Source: Rhodovulum sulfidophilum DSM 1374 (GTDB taxonomy: Bacteria; Pseudomonadota; Alphaproteobacteria; Rhodobacterales; Rhodobacteraceae). Taken from it: 64,000 bases of DNA. Shown piece by piece: positions 20,693-28,669 of this stretch. Numbering within the stretch: the stretch's first letter is position 1; every line of letters begins with the position of its first letter. The position numbers and the translations under genes were made by a program. The notes under the pieces were generated by a model that searched no databases, was not told the origin of the DNA, and saw only the letters and a list, made by a program, of their open reading frames with translations. The DNA lies in the NCBI RefSeq assembly GCF_001633165.1, contig NZ_CP015418.1:124001-188000 (forward strand), read 5' to 3'.

Positions 20693-21216
20693 GCGTGATG
20701 CCCGTCATCCCCGCACTGATGACCGAGCGCCTTGCCCTGCGCGGCCCCGAGCTGCGCGATTTCGAGGCGCTGCGGGCCTTCTATGCCTCGGAACGGTCGG
20801 GCTTCGTCGGCGGGCCGAAAAGCCCCGAAGGCGCCTGGCGCCAGCTTGCCGCCGAGATCGGCCATTGGGCGCTGCGCGGCTACGGGCGCTGGATCGTCAC
20901 CGAAAGGGCCAGCGGCCGGACCGTCGGCATGGTCGGGCTCTGGAACCCCGAGGGCTGGCCCGAACCCGAGGTCGCCTGGGACCTGTTCGAGGGCTTCGAG
21001 GGCAAGGGCTATGCCACCGAGGCCGCCCGCGCCGCCCGCGACCACGCCTATGGCGCGCTCGGCTGGTCCACGGCGATCAGCCTGGTCGATCCCGCCAATG
21101 CGGCCTCGGCCCGGGTCGCCGAACGGCTGGGCGCGGTCTATGAGGGCGAGGTCAGCCACGAGACCTATGGCGCCATCGGCATATACCGCCATCCGGCCCC
21201 GGAGGCCTGCCGCTGA
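20689..21216 (+). CDS. GNAT family N-acetyltransferase, copy 3
   Basis: 175 residues (MTERLALRGPELRDFE; EGKGYATEAARAARDHAY). ATGA overlap with copy 2. Closest in pattern to copy 1 in its acetyl-CoA loop. Conserved Trp-rich middle (GLWNPEGWPEPEVAW) is common to the set. Confidence 0.85.
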   Translation: MSVMPVIPALMTERLALRGPELRDFEALRAFYASERSGFVGGPKSPEGAWRQLAAEIGHWALRGYGRWIVTERASGRTVGMVGLWNPEGWPEPEVAWDLFEGFEGKGYATEAARAARDHAYGALGWSTAISLVDPANAASARVAERLGAVYEGEVSHETYGAIGIYRHPAPEACR

Positions 21217-21821
21217 TGGCCCATTCCGCGATCCCCGTCCTGGAAACCGAGCGGCTGGTGCTGAAGGGCCCCGCCCCCGAGGATTATCCGAATTTCGAGG
21301 CGACCTTCACCAGCTTCCGCGCCCGCTTCATGGGCGGGCCGCTCAGCGAATACGAATCCTGGATGCTGTACGCCGCCGAGATCGGGCATTGGCAGATCCA
21401 CGGCTTCGGCATGTGGATGATCCACGACCGCGACACCGACGCGACGCTGGGCATGGCCGGGGGCTGGTATCCCAAGGGCTGGCCCGAACGCGAGATCGCC
21501 TGGGTGATCTGGCCCCGGGTCGAGGGCCGGGGCATCGCGCTCGAGGCCGTCCATGCCGCGCGCGGCTGGTGCTATGACCGGCTCGGCTGGGACACCGCCG
21601 TGACCTATGTCGACCCGAAGAATGTCAGCTCGGTCCGGCTCTGCGAACGGCTGGGAGCGCGGCGCGACGACAGCGCCCGCAACATTGACAGCCACGACAT
21701 CGTCTATCGCCATCCCGCGCCTGCCGAGCTTCGGGCCACGCCGCTCGTCGCCCGGATCGAGGCCGAGCTGGCCGGGCATATCGACCCCTCGTGCCAGCCG
21801 AAAGGAGCGCCCCTTGACTGA
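21216..21821 (+). CDS. GNAT family N-acetyltransferase, copy 4
   Basis: 201 residues (ETERLVLKGPAPEDYP; EGRGIALEAVHAARGW), with a longer C-terminus than copies 1-3. Its ATG shares one base with the previous stop (TGATG). The end overlaps the TTG start of the chorismate mutase gene, so all five genes look like one transcription unit. Confidence 0.85.
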   Translation: MAHSAIPVLETERLVLKGPAPEDYPNFEATFTSFRARFMGGPLSEYESWMLYAAEIGHWQIHGFGMWMIHDRDTDATLGMAGGWYPKGWPEREIAWVIWPRVEGRGIALEAVHAARGWCYDRLGWDTAVTYVDPKNVSSVRLCERLGARRDDSARNIDSHDIVYRHPAPAELRATPLVARIEAELAGHIDPSCQPKGAPLD

Positions 21822-22110
21822 CGACGCAAGCCGTGCCGCCGAGCTTCTCAAGGAGCACCGGGCCAGCATCGACAGGCTCGACGCCATCCTCGTCTACACC
21901 CTGGGCGAGCGGTTCAAGCACACCCAGGCGGTGGGACGGCTGAAGGCCGCCCATGGCCTCGCGCCCTCGGACCCGGCGCGCGAGGACCAGCAGATCGCGC
22001 GGCTCGAGGATCTGGCCCACCAGGCCGATCTCGATCCGGAATTCGCCAAGAAATTCCTGAACTTCATCATTCAGGAAGTCATCCGTCACCACATCGAACA
22101 CCAGAAATAG
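21814..22110 (+). CDS. Chorismate mutase (AroQ type)
   Basis: 98 residues from a TTG at 21814, preceded by AAAGGAG. Helical AroQ pattern: RASIDRLDAILVYTLGERFKHTQAVG and C-terminal IIQEVIRHH (split here to stay short). Converts chorismate to prephenate for Phe/Tyr synthesis. Position between acetyltransferases and rpsP is as seen in Rhodobacterales gene orders I recall, though I cannot verify that here. Confidence 0.88.
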   Translation: MTDDASRAAELLKEHRASIDRLDAILVYTLGERFKHTQAVGRLKAAHGLAPSDPAREDQQIARLEDLAHQADLDPEFAKKFLNFIIQEVIRHHIEHQK

Positions 22111-22152
22111 GCAGCCCCCTGCCGACCAAGCCAACGAACAGGAGAAACTGAC

Positions 22153-22509
22153 ATGGCTCTGAAACTTCGTCTCGCCCGCGGCGGCTCGAAAAAACGTCCC
22201 TTCTACCGGATCGTCGTCACCGACAGCCGCATGCCCCGCGACGGCCGCTTCATCGAGAAGCTGGGCCTCTACAACCCGCTCCTGGCCAAGGACAGCGAAG
22301 AGCGCGTGAAGATGGATATCGAGCGCGCCCAGTATTGGATCGGCCAGGGCGCCCAGCCGACCGACCGCGTCGCCCGGATGCTGGAAGCCGCCGGCGTCCT
22401 GACCAAGACCGAGCGCAGCAACCCCAAGAAGGGCGAGCCCGGCGACAAGGCCAAGAAACGCGCCGAAGAGAAGGCCGCCAAGGCCGCTGAAGCCACCGAG
22501 GCCGAATAA
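22153..22509 (+). CDS. rpsP: 30S ribosomal protein S16
   Basis: 118 residues. Classic N-terminus ([19 protein letters not shown]) and KLGLYNPL; C-terminal Lys/Ala/Glu-rich extension longer than in E. coli, common in alphaproteobacteria. ATG follows ACAGGAG. First ribosomal gene of the rpsP-rimM-trmD-rplS group. Confidence 0.97.
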   Translation: MALKLRLARGGSKKRPFYRIVVTDSRMPRDGRFIEKLGLYNPLLAKDSEERVKMDIERAQYWIGQGAQPTDRVARMLEAAGVLTKTERSNPKKGEPGDKAKKRAEEKAAKAAEATEAE

Positions 22510-22512
22510 GCC

Positions 22513-23163
22513 ATGGCCTCCGGGACAGCACGGGCCGACCGGTTCGCGCCCGCCTTCCGCGACGAGCTCTTCGAGCTGATGCGGTGGCGGCGCGACGTGC
22601 GCCATTTCCGCACCGATCCGGTCGCGCCCGCGCTGCTCGACCGCTGCCTTTCGGCGTTCCGGCTGGCCCCGTCCGTGGGCCTGTCGGAACCCTGGCGGCT
22701 GATCCGGGTCGAAAGCCCGGCCGCGCGTGCTGCCGCGCGCGCCAATTTCGAGGATGCGAATGCCGCGGCCCTCAAGGGCTATGAGGGCGAGAAGGCCGCG
22801 CTTTACCCGCGGCTGAAACTGTCCGGCATGGACCGCGCGCCGGTCCAGCTTGCGGTCTTCTGCGACGAGACCACGGAGCAGGGCGCGGGCCTCGGTGCCG
22901 CGACCATGCCCGAGATGCGGCGCTATTCGGTGGTCGCCGCGATCTCGATGTTCTGGCTTGCCGTGCGGGCCGAGGGGCTGGGGCTCGGCTGGGTGTCGGT
23001 GCTCGCCCCCGACCGGCTGGCCCGCGATCTGGGCGCGCCCGAAGGCTGGAGCCTCGTCGCCTATCTTTGCCTCGGCTGGCCCGAGGTCGAACGCGACAGC
23101 CCCGAACTGGAAGAGGTCGGCTGGGAATCCCGCGCCGCCGGCCTGATCGTCGAGGAGCGCTAG
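22513..23163 (+). CDS. bluB: 5,6-dimethylbenzimidazole synthase
   Basis: 216 residues, flavin-destructase BluB family of the nitroreductase fold: RWRRDVRHFRTDPV near the N-terminus, APSVGLSEPWRLIRV, and GLGLGWVSVL. It fragments reduced FMN with oxygen to make the lower ligand of vitamin B12. It is inserted between rpsP and rimM with only three bases on each side, an odd place for a cobalamin gene and probably co-expressed with ribosomal genes. Confidence 0.9.
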   Translation: MASGTARADRFAPAFRDELFELMRWRRDVRHFRTDPVAPALLDRCLSAFRLAPSVGLSEPWRLIRVESPAARAAARANFEDANAAALKGYEGEKAALYPRLKLSGMDRAPVQLAVFCDETTEQGAGLGAATMPEMRRYSVVAAISMFWLAVRAEGLGLGWVSVLAPDRLARDLGAPEGWSLVAYLCLGWPEVERDSPELEEVGWESRAAGLIVEER

Positions 23164-23166
23164 GAC

Positions 23167-23673
23167 ATGACCGACAGGGTCTGCGTCGGTGCGATTTCCG
23201 GGGCGTTCGGGGTCCGGGGCGAGGTGCGGCTGAAAAGCTTCTGCGCCGATCCCGAGGCCATTGCCGATTACGCGCCGCTATACACCGAGGATGGCAGCCG
23301 CAGCTTCGGGCTGCAGATCACCCGCGCGGTGAAGGAGGGCTTTGCCGCAAGGATGTCCGGGATCGACAGCAAGGAAGAGGCGGATGCGCTGAAGGGCGTT
23401 CGGCTTTACGCCGACCGCGACCGGCTGCCCTCGCTGCCCGATGACGAATTCTACCATGCCGACCTGATCGGGCTGACCGTGGTCGATCCGGGCGGCAAGG
23501 TGCTGGGCACGGTGCGCGCCGTCCATGACCATGGCGCGGGCGATCTCCTGGAGATCCACGGCCCGGGACTGACCTCGACCGTGCTGCTGCCCTTCACCGA
23601 TGCCTGCGTGCCGACCGTCGATCTTGCGGCGGGGCGTCTCATTGCGGATCCGCCCGAAGGGGTGTTCCCCTGA
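23167..23673 (+). CDS. rimM: Ribosome maturation factor RimM
   Basis: 168 residues with N-terminal RimM domain ([19 protein letters not shown]) and PRC-barrel-like C-terminal domain ([26 protein letters not shown]). Binds S19 and assists 30S head maturation. Directly downstream of bluB. Confidence 0.95.
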   Translation: MTDRVCVGAISGAFGVRGEVRLKSFCADPEAIADYAPLYTEDGSRSFGLQITRAVKEGFAARMSGIDSKEEADALKGVRLYADRDRLPSLPDDEFYHADLIGLTVVDPGGKVLGTVRAVHDHGAGDLLEIHGPGLTSTVLLPFTDACVPTVDLAAGRLIADPPEGVFP

Positions 23674-23710
23674 GCCCGACCCCAATCCGCTGACCAGGAG
23701 CGTCCAGCCC

Positions 23711-24070
23711 ATGAACCTGCCACAGATCCTTTACGCCGTGATCCTGTTCGGCGCCTTCCTCGCCGGCGCCGCCGGGATCGATGCCTGGGTCATCGTCGTG
23801 ATCGCCGCCCTGGCGGTTGTCGCCAATGTCTTCGACCCCACCGCCAGGCAAAAACGCGCAGACGAAGGCAAGACCCTGACCAAGGCCCTGCCGATGATCG
23901 TCGTCAACCAGGTGATCTGGACCAACCTCGCCTTCCTGATCGGTCTGGGCGTCGCCTGGCCCTTCGGTGGCCGCATCGTCGCCCTGCCGGTTCTGGTGCC
24001 GCTGATCGTCTCGGCCATCGGCTGTGCCGGGGCGCTGGCCGCCGGCATGAAGCCCGGCCCGAAAGCCTGA
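23711..24070 (+). CDS. Small multi-pass membrane protein, unknown function
   Basis: 119 residues with about four hydrophobic segments (ILYAVILFGAFLAGAAGI, IVVIAALAVVANVF, LAFLIGLGVAWPF, LVPLIVSAIGCAGALAAG) and one charged loop (RQKRADEGK). No family recognised. It lies between rimM and trmD in the same direction, so is probably part of the operon. Confidence 0.7.
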   Translation: MNLPQILYAVILFGAFLAGAAGIDAWVIVVIAALAVVANVFDPTARQKRADEGKTLTKALPMIVVNQVIWTNLAFLIGLGVAWPFGGRIVALPVLVPLIVSAIGCAGALAAGMKPGPKA

Positions 24071-24108
24071 GCCTTCCGCCGGCTCGCGAAACCCGCTGGA
24101 GACCGCCC

Positions 24109-24912
24109 ATGACGGACAGACCCAAATCCCATGGGCGGCTTTCGATCTCGGCCAGCCTTCGCCCCGGCGAGCTGATGACCGACCGGCCGCGCCTCAAGGG
24201 CGCCTGGACCGCGCGGGTCATCACGCTTTTCCCCGACGCCTTCCCGGGCATCCTCGGCCTGTCCCTGACCGGCAAGGCGCTCGATCAGGGGCTCTGGGCG
24301 CTCGACCCCATCGACCTGCGCCCCTTCGGCGAGGGCAAGCATCGCAATGTCGACGACACGCCCGCGGGCGGCGGCGCCGGCATGGTGCTGCGGGCCGATG
24401 TGGTGGCGAAGGCCCTCGATCAGGCCGCGCTCGGCACGCCCGGGGACCGCAGCCGCTGGCCGGTGATCTACGTCTCGCCCCGCGGCGCGCCCTTTACCCA
24501 GGCAACCGCCCGCCGCTTCGCCGCGGCCGAAGGCCTGACCGTGCTTTGCGGCCGGTTCGAGGGGGTCGACGAGCGGGTGCTCGAGGAATACGGGGTCGAG
24601 GAAGTGTCGCTGGGCGATTTCGTCCTGACCGGCGGCGAGATCGCGGCCGAGGCGATGATCGACGCCACCGTGCGGCTCTTGCCGGGCGTTTTGGGCAATG
24701 CCGCCTCGACCGAGGAGGAAAGCCATTCGGGCGGCCTTCTGGAACATCCCCACTACACCCGCCCCGCCGAGTGGCGCGGCCGGGCCATCCCCGAGGTGCT
24801 GCTGTCGGGCAATCACGGCGCAGTCGAGCGCTGGCGCCGCGAGATGGCCGAGCGCCTGACCGAGGCCCGCCGCCCCGATCTCTGGGCCGCCTATCGCCGC
24901 GGAACCGACTAG
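24109..24912 (+). CDS. trmD: tRNA (guanine37-N1)-methyltransferase
   Basis: 267 residues. TrmD (SPOUT) motifs: TLFPDAFPGILGLSLTGKAL, DDTPAGGGAGMVL, LCGRFEGVDERVLE and the knot loop SLGDFVLTGGE. Modifies G37 next to the anticodon and so prevents frameshifting. The N-terminus is about 25 residues longer than the E. coli enzyme; an internal Met (residue 23) could be an alternative start. Confidence 0.95.
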   Translation: MTDRPKSHGRLSISASLRPGELMTDRPRLKGAWTARVITLFPDAFPGILGLSLTGKALDQGLWALDPIDLRPFGEGKHRNVDDTPAGGGAGMVLRADVVAKALDQAALGTPGDRSRWPVIYVSPRGAPFTQATARRFAAAEGLTVLCGRFEGVDERVLEEYGVEEVSLGDFVLTGGEIAAEAMIDATVRLLPGVLGNAASTEEESHSGGLLEHPHYTRPAEWRGRAIPEVLLSGNHGAVERWRREMAERLTEARRPDLWAAYRRGTD

Positions 24913-25217
24913 CGCGCGCCCCACGCATCACGCCCCACGCATCACGGGGCCTCAAACGGCTTGATCGGCGGCTCTGCCTTGACTATACACCGTCCGTCCG
25001 GGGCTTTCACGAGTCGGCCGGACCCTTTCCTTATTGGCCTCGCGTTTCTTCGACGCGGCCCGGGCCCGGGGAAAGGATCACCATACAGGAAACGCAACCT
25101 GATCTCTGGCGGGCGCCCCCGAATGGGACGAAGGCGGACCCGGACGAAGGCACAGAGCTCTGAGGCGGCATCAGAACTTCGCGGATCCAAACCGCGAGAG
25201 AAACCGGAGACCATGCG
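24913..25217. other. 305-bp gap with rplS leader
   Basis: A 14-bp direct repeat (CCCCACGCATCACG at about 24919 and 24933) follows trmD. A TTGACTATACACC patch near 24977 could be part of a promoter for rplS-rpmE. RBS for rplS is GAGACC/GGAGACC just before 25218. I see no gene. Confidence 0.45.
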
Positions 25218-25589
25218 ATGAACCTGATCGCGCAACTGGAAGCCGAGCAGATCGCCGCGCTCGGCAAGACCATTCCCGACTTCAAGCCGGGCGACACCGT
25301 CCGGGTGGGCTACAAGGTGACCGAGGGCACCCGCACCCGTGTGCAGAATTACGAAGGCGTGTGCATCTCGCGCAAGAACGGCCATGGCATCGCCGGCTCG
25401 TTCACCGTGCGCAAGATCTCCTTCGGCGAGGGCGTGGAACGGGTGTTCCCGCTGTTCTCGACCAATATCGACTCGATCGAGGTCGTCCGCCGTGGTCGCG
25501 TCCGCCGGGCCAAGCTTTACTATCTGCGCTCGCGCCGGGGCAAATCGGCCCGTATCGCCGAAAACAGCAACTACAAACCCAAGGCGTAA
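25218..25589 (+). CDS. rplS: 50S ribosomal protein L19
   Basis: 123 residues; conserved [29 protein letters not shown] and [15 protein letters not shown]. Located at the 30S-50S interface. Followed after 11 bases by rpmE. Confidence 0.97.
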   Translation: MNLIAQLEAEQIAALGKTIPDFKPGDTVRVGYKVTEGTRTRVQNYEGVCISRKNGHGIAGSFTVRKISFGEGVERVFPLFSTNIDSIEVVRRGRVRRAKLYYLRSRRGKSARIAENSNYKPKA

Positions 25590-25600
25590 GGAGCGGCCCC

Positions 25601-25822
25601 ATGCGCAAGGACATCCACCCCGATTACCACGCCATCGAGGTCAAGCTGACCGATGGTACCGTGGTCACCATGAAGTCGACCTACGGCAAGGAAGGCGACA
25701 CGCTGTCGCTCGACATCGACCCCAGCGTGCACCCGGCCTGGACCGGCGGCAGCTCGCGCCTGATGGATACCGGCGGCCGCGTGTCGAAGTTCAAGAAGAA
25801 ATACGAGGGCCTCGGCTTCTGA
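25601..25822 (+). CDS. rpmE: 50S ribosomal protein L31
   Basis: 73 residues beginning [10 protein letters not shown], with HPAWTG and KFKKKYEG; it lacks the four zinc-binding Cys residues, i.e. a zinc-free (C-minus) L31, as usual for alphaproteobacteria. AGGAG lies nine bases upstream of ATG 25601. A strong terminator follows. Confidence 0.95.
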   Translation: MRKDIHPDYHAIEVKLTDGTVVTMKSTYGKEGDTLSLDIDPSVHPAWTGGSSRLMDTGGRVSKFKKKYEGLGF

Positions 25823-25845
25823 GCCGCCCTGCAAGACGCATCGCG

Positions 25846-25872
25846 AAACGCCGTCCCCCGGGGGCGGCGTTT
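25846..25872 (+). terminator. Intrinsic terminator after rpmE
   Basis: AAACGCC ... GGCGTTT with an inner CCCCC/GGGGG stem and a following TTTCGTTT run; located 24 bp past the stop. Confidence 0.85.
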
Positions 25873-26329
25873 TCGTTTCTGGGCCCGCCCCCGGAGCCGA
25901 GCCCGGGCGCCCTCCCCGGCCTATGATCAGCCCGGACCGGCCCCTCTGCGCCACATCGAGAACAGAACCCGGCCATTGACGCAAAACTGCTGCATTGGCC
26001 TCATGCTTGCAGCGCCAGCTGTTGCCGCGACGGTTCATTCGCATTCTTACGGCTCCCGGCATAAGGCACCCCTTCCGCGTTCAGCACCGCCCGCATCCTG
26101 CAATGGGGAAAGCGCCGCCGGATCGGGGTCGGCCGGGCGGCCTTCGCGCGCCGAGCCGAGCGGCATTCCAGATGGAAGATCGCCGGGATACCGACCGAGG
26201 CCGCTTCGCGGCAATGCCGCCTGAAGACAGCCCGGCAAGGCCCCGCAGCGGCTTCCAATCCCTCCCCCCTCACCCTAAAGTGAGCGCGGGTCTTTCCGGG
26301 GAAAGACCGGTCAAGAAGCGAGGTTGACA
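25873..26329. promoter_or_regulatory. mipZ upstream region with palindrome at 26289-26308
   Basis: No convincing gene in this 457-bp stretch. Just before mipZ lies a perfect palindrome GGTCTTTCC-GG-GGAAAGACC (26289-26308), 21 bp ahead of the GTG start; it may be an operator or an RNA hairpin affecting translation. The plus-strand tail AAGCGAGG is the ribosome binding site. Confidence 0.5.
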
Positions 26330-27139
26330 GTGGCGCATATCATCGTCGTCGGCAACGAAAAGGGCGGCGCGGGAAAATCCACCGTGTCCATGCATGTGGC
26401 GACGGCCCTGGCCCGTCAGGGTTTCCGGGTCGGTGCGCTCGATCTCGACGTGCGGCAGCGGTCCCTTGGCCGCTTCTTCGACAACCGCGCCGGCTATGTC
26501 GCCCAGAGCGGCGTCAACCTGGCCTCGCCCGAATTCCGCGAATTGCCCGAGATCGACCCCGGTGCGCTCGACGAGGGCGAGAACCTGCATGACCGGCGCC
26601 TGTCGACCGCCATCGCCGAGCTCGAACGCGAGAAGGACTTCATCCTGATCGACTGCCCCGGCTCGCATACGCGCCTCAGCCAGGTCGCCCACACGCTGGC
26701 CGACACGCTGATCACGCCGCTGAATGACAGCTTCATCGACTTCGACCTGCTGGCCCGCCATGACGGGGCGACGGGCAAGATCCTCGGCCCGTCGATCTAT
26801 TCGGAAATGGTGTGGAATGCGCGGCAGATGCGGGCCCAGGCGGGGCTGAAGCCGATCGACTGGGTGGTTCTGCGCAACCGCCTGGGGGCCCAGCAGATGC
26901 ACAACAAGCGCAAGATGGGCGAGGCGCTGAAGAATCTGTCGCGCCGGATCGGGTTCCGCGTCGCGCCCGGCTTCTCGGAGCGGGTGATTTTCCGCGAACT
27001 GTTCCCGAACGGGCTGACGCTTCTGGATCTGAAGGATACCGGCGTGACCAGCCTGAACATCTCGAACGTCGCGGCGCGGCAGGAACTGCGCGACCTGATG
27101 GCGGCGCTCAAGCTGCCCGAGGTCGAACCGGTGGCCTGA
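26330..27139 (+). CDS. mipZ: MipZ-like division plane-positioning ATPase
   Basis: 269 residues, ParA/MinD superfamily. The deviant Walker A GNEKGGAGKST and LDLDVRQRSLGRFF near residue 40, with a long insert and FFDNR as in MipZ. MipZ gradients around ParB-bound poles inhibit FtsZ assembly away from midcell in alphaproteobacteria. I choose GTG 26330 (MAHIIVV) over the TTG at 26324 because of ribosome binding site spacing. No parB gene is nearby, which is normal. Confidence 0.92.
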   Translation: MAHIIVVGNEKGGAGKSTVSMHVATALARQGFRVGALDLDVRQRSLGRFFDNRAGYVAQSGVNLASPEFRELPEIDPGALDEGENLHDRRLSTAIAELEREKDFILIDCPGSHTRLSQVAHTLADTLITPLNDSFIDFDLLARHDGATGKILGPSIYSEMVWNARQMRAQAGLKPIDWVVLRNRLGAQQMHNKRKMGEALKNLSRRIGFRVAPGFSERVIFRELFPNGLTLLDLKDTGVTSLNISNVAARQELRDLMAALKLPEVEPVA

Positions 27140-27155
27140 GCCCCGGGCGCCTGGC

Positions 27156-27175
27156 ACCTTCCCTGCGGGGAAGGT
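27156..27175. terminator. Bidirectional terminator
   Basis: ACCTTCCC-TGCG-GGGAAGGT, a perfect 8-bp stem between the converging mipZ and small membrane protein genes. Confidence 0.65.
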
Positions 27176-27481
27176 TCAGCCGATGTCGTGACCCGCGGCC
27201 CGGGCCGAGACTTCCTGCAGGCCATGCACCAGGAAGGCGCCCATGAAGCCGTGATAGAGGATCGCGCCGCCCAGAACGTGCAGCATGTAGATCCAGCCCT
27301 CGGCAAAGGTCGAGATCACCACGACGACCAGCGCGCCCAGCGCCGACGCCGCCAGCGCCACCAGCATCGCGCGGCCGTTCGGCCCCAGCCGACGGGCGAC
27401 GATGGCACGCCGCTCCAGTTCGGCCGCGCCGAGCAAGACCCCCAGCGAGAAGACGAGATACAGCACAAAGACCTGAAGCAT
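27176..27481 (-). CDS. Small membrane protein, unknown function
   Basis: 101 residues, three hydrophobic segments (VFVLYLVFSLGVLLGA, AMLVALAASALGALVVVVIS, MLHVLGGAILYHGFMGAFLV). ATG 27481 has AAGGA eight bases upstream, favouring it over ATG 27490. Downstream of and co-directional with cbbR, but 112 bp away; a link to carbon fixation is not shown. Confidence 0.6.
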   Translation of the reverse strand: MLQVFVLYLVFSLGVLLGAAELERRAIVARRLGPNGRAMLVALAASALGALVVVVISTFAEGWIYMLHVLGGAILYHGFMGAFLVHGLQEVSARAAGHDIG

Positions 27482-27593
27482 CTCTGACATCCTTCTGCCT
27501 GAAGCCGGGACCGGACCCGGCCTTTCAGGACGTGATACAGGCCCGCGCCGCGTGCGGCAACAGCCGGTTCTTGCGGCACACTCGCAGATTGCA

Positions 27594-28565
27594 TCACGTT
27601 TCCCGCAGCGGGCCCTCGCTGCCCGCCATCGCGGCACCGGTCCGGCCGGGCAGCACCCGTCCGCTGTCGCGCACCGCGTCCCGGGCATGGGCCGCGAGGT
27701 GATCGAGGAACGCCTCGGCCGCCACCGACAGGTGCTTGCCGCGCGGATAGGCCGCCTGCCACTGCCGCAAGAGCGGAAAGCCCGCGACGTCCAGCACCCG
27801 CACGATCCCCACCGCGCCTTCCAGCGCCAGCGTGTCCCGCGACAGCGCCGCCAGCCCCAGCCCGCCGATCACCGCCTGCTTGATCGCCTCGTTCGAGCCC
27901 AGCTCCATCCGCACCGGCAGGGTGAGACCGCGCGCCCGGAAGAAACGCTCGACCGCCAGCCGGGTACCCGAGCCGCGTTCGCGCAGGATGAAGGCTTCCT
28001 CGGCGACCCGCTCGGGCGGGATCTCTATCTCGGAAGCCAGCGGGTGGTCGGGCCGGGCGATGATGACCAGCGGATTGTCGGCAATGGCCGCCGCGACCAC
28101 GTCCAGCCCCTCGGGCGGCGTGCCGAGGATGCACAGATCGTCCTCGCCCGCCGCGAGCCGGGCCAGCACCGCCTGCCGGTTGGTGACCGTCAGCGCCACC
28201 TCGATGCCGGGATTGGCGTCGCAGAACTGACCCAGCAGGCGCGGCAGGAAATATTGCGCGGTCGAGACGATGGCCAGCGTCAGCCGCCCCTCGCGCAGGC
28301 CCCGCATGTCGGCAAGCCGCATCTCCATCCGCCCGACCGCATCCAGCGTCTCGCGCGCGCCCTCGACCACCACGCGCCCCGCCTCGGTCGGCTGCATCCG
28401 CTTGCCGATCCGGTCCAGCAGCGGCACGCCAAGGCTTTCCTCCAGCTGCTTGACCTGGGTGAAGACCGCGGGCTGGGTCAGGTTCAGCTCTTCGGCGGCG
28501 CGGGTATAGCTTTGATGCCGGGCCACCGACAGGAATACCGATAATTGGCGCAGGCTGATCCGCAT
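27594..28565 (-). CDS. cbbR: LysR-family regulator CbbR
   Basis: 323 residues. N-terminal winged helix (SYTRAAEELNLTQPAVFTQV) and LysR substrate-binding domain (LAIVSTAQYFLPRLLG, ILRERGSGTRLAVERFF). Divergent placement directly before cbbL and these motifs identify CbbR, the activator of Calvin-cycle genes that senses metabolites such as RuBP or ATP/NADPH. I take ATG 28565; a TTG at 28574 is possible. The C-terminal tail is longer than in many CbbRs. Confidence 0.93.
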   Translation of the reverse strand: MRISLRQLSVFLSVARHQSYTRAAEELNLTQPAVFTQVKQLEESLGVPLLDRIGKRMQPTEAGRVVVEGARETLDAVGRMEMRLADMRGLREGRLTLAIVSTAQYFLPRLLGQFCDANPGIEVALTVTNRQAVLARLAAGEDDLCILGTPPEGLDVVAAAIADNPLVIIARPDHPLASEIEIPPERVAEEAFILRERGSGTRLAVERFFRARGLTLPVRMELGSNEAIKQAVIGGLGLAALSRDTLALEGAVGIVRVLDVAGFPLLRQWQAAYPRGKHLSVAAEAFLDHLAAHARDAVRDSGRVLPGRTGAAMAGSEGPLRET

Positions 28566-28669
28566 AATATGCAATTCCCTATCTTTAACCTAAAAACTAT
28601 TCAGTTTTGTAATATAACTCAAGCGCCCATAGTTCCGGCCAACGACAACATCCCGTCGGAGGAGCACAG
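28566..28669. promoter_or_regulatory. cbbR-cbbL divergent control region
   Basis: The only strongly AT-rich intergenic stretch in this part of the window. It contains the inverted repeat AAAACT-ATTC-AGTTTT (28593-28608), a LysR-type site, and AT-rich -10-like sequence (TAATATAA) at 28610-28617. CbbR is expected to bind here and drive cbbLSQO; the location is seen, the binding inferred. The Shine-Dalgarno GGAGGAG at 28659-28664 region precedes cbbL. Confidence 0.65.

Noticed and set aside
24961..25221. 86-codon frame before rplS
   Set aside because: Overlaps the rplS leader, basic low-complexity composition and no motif.
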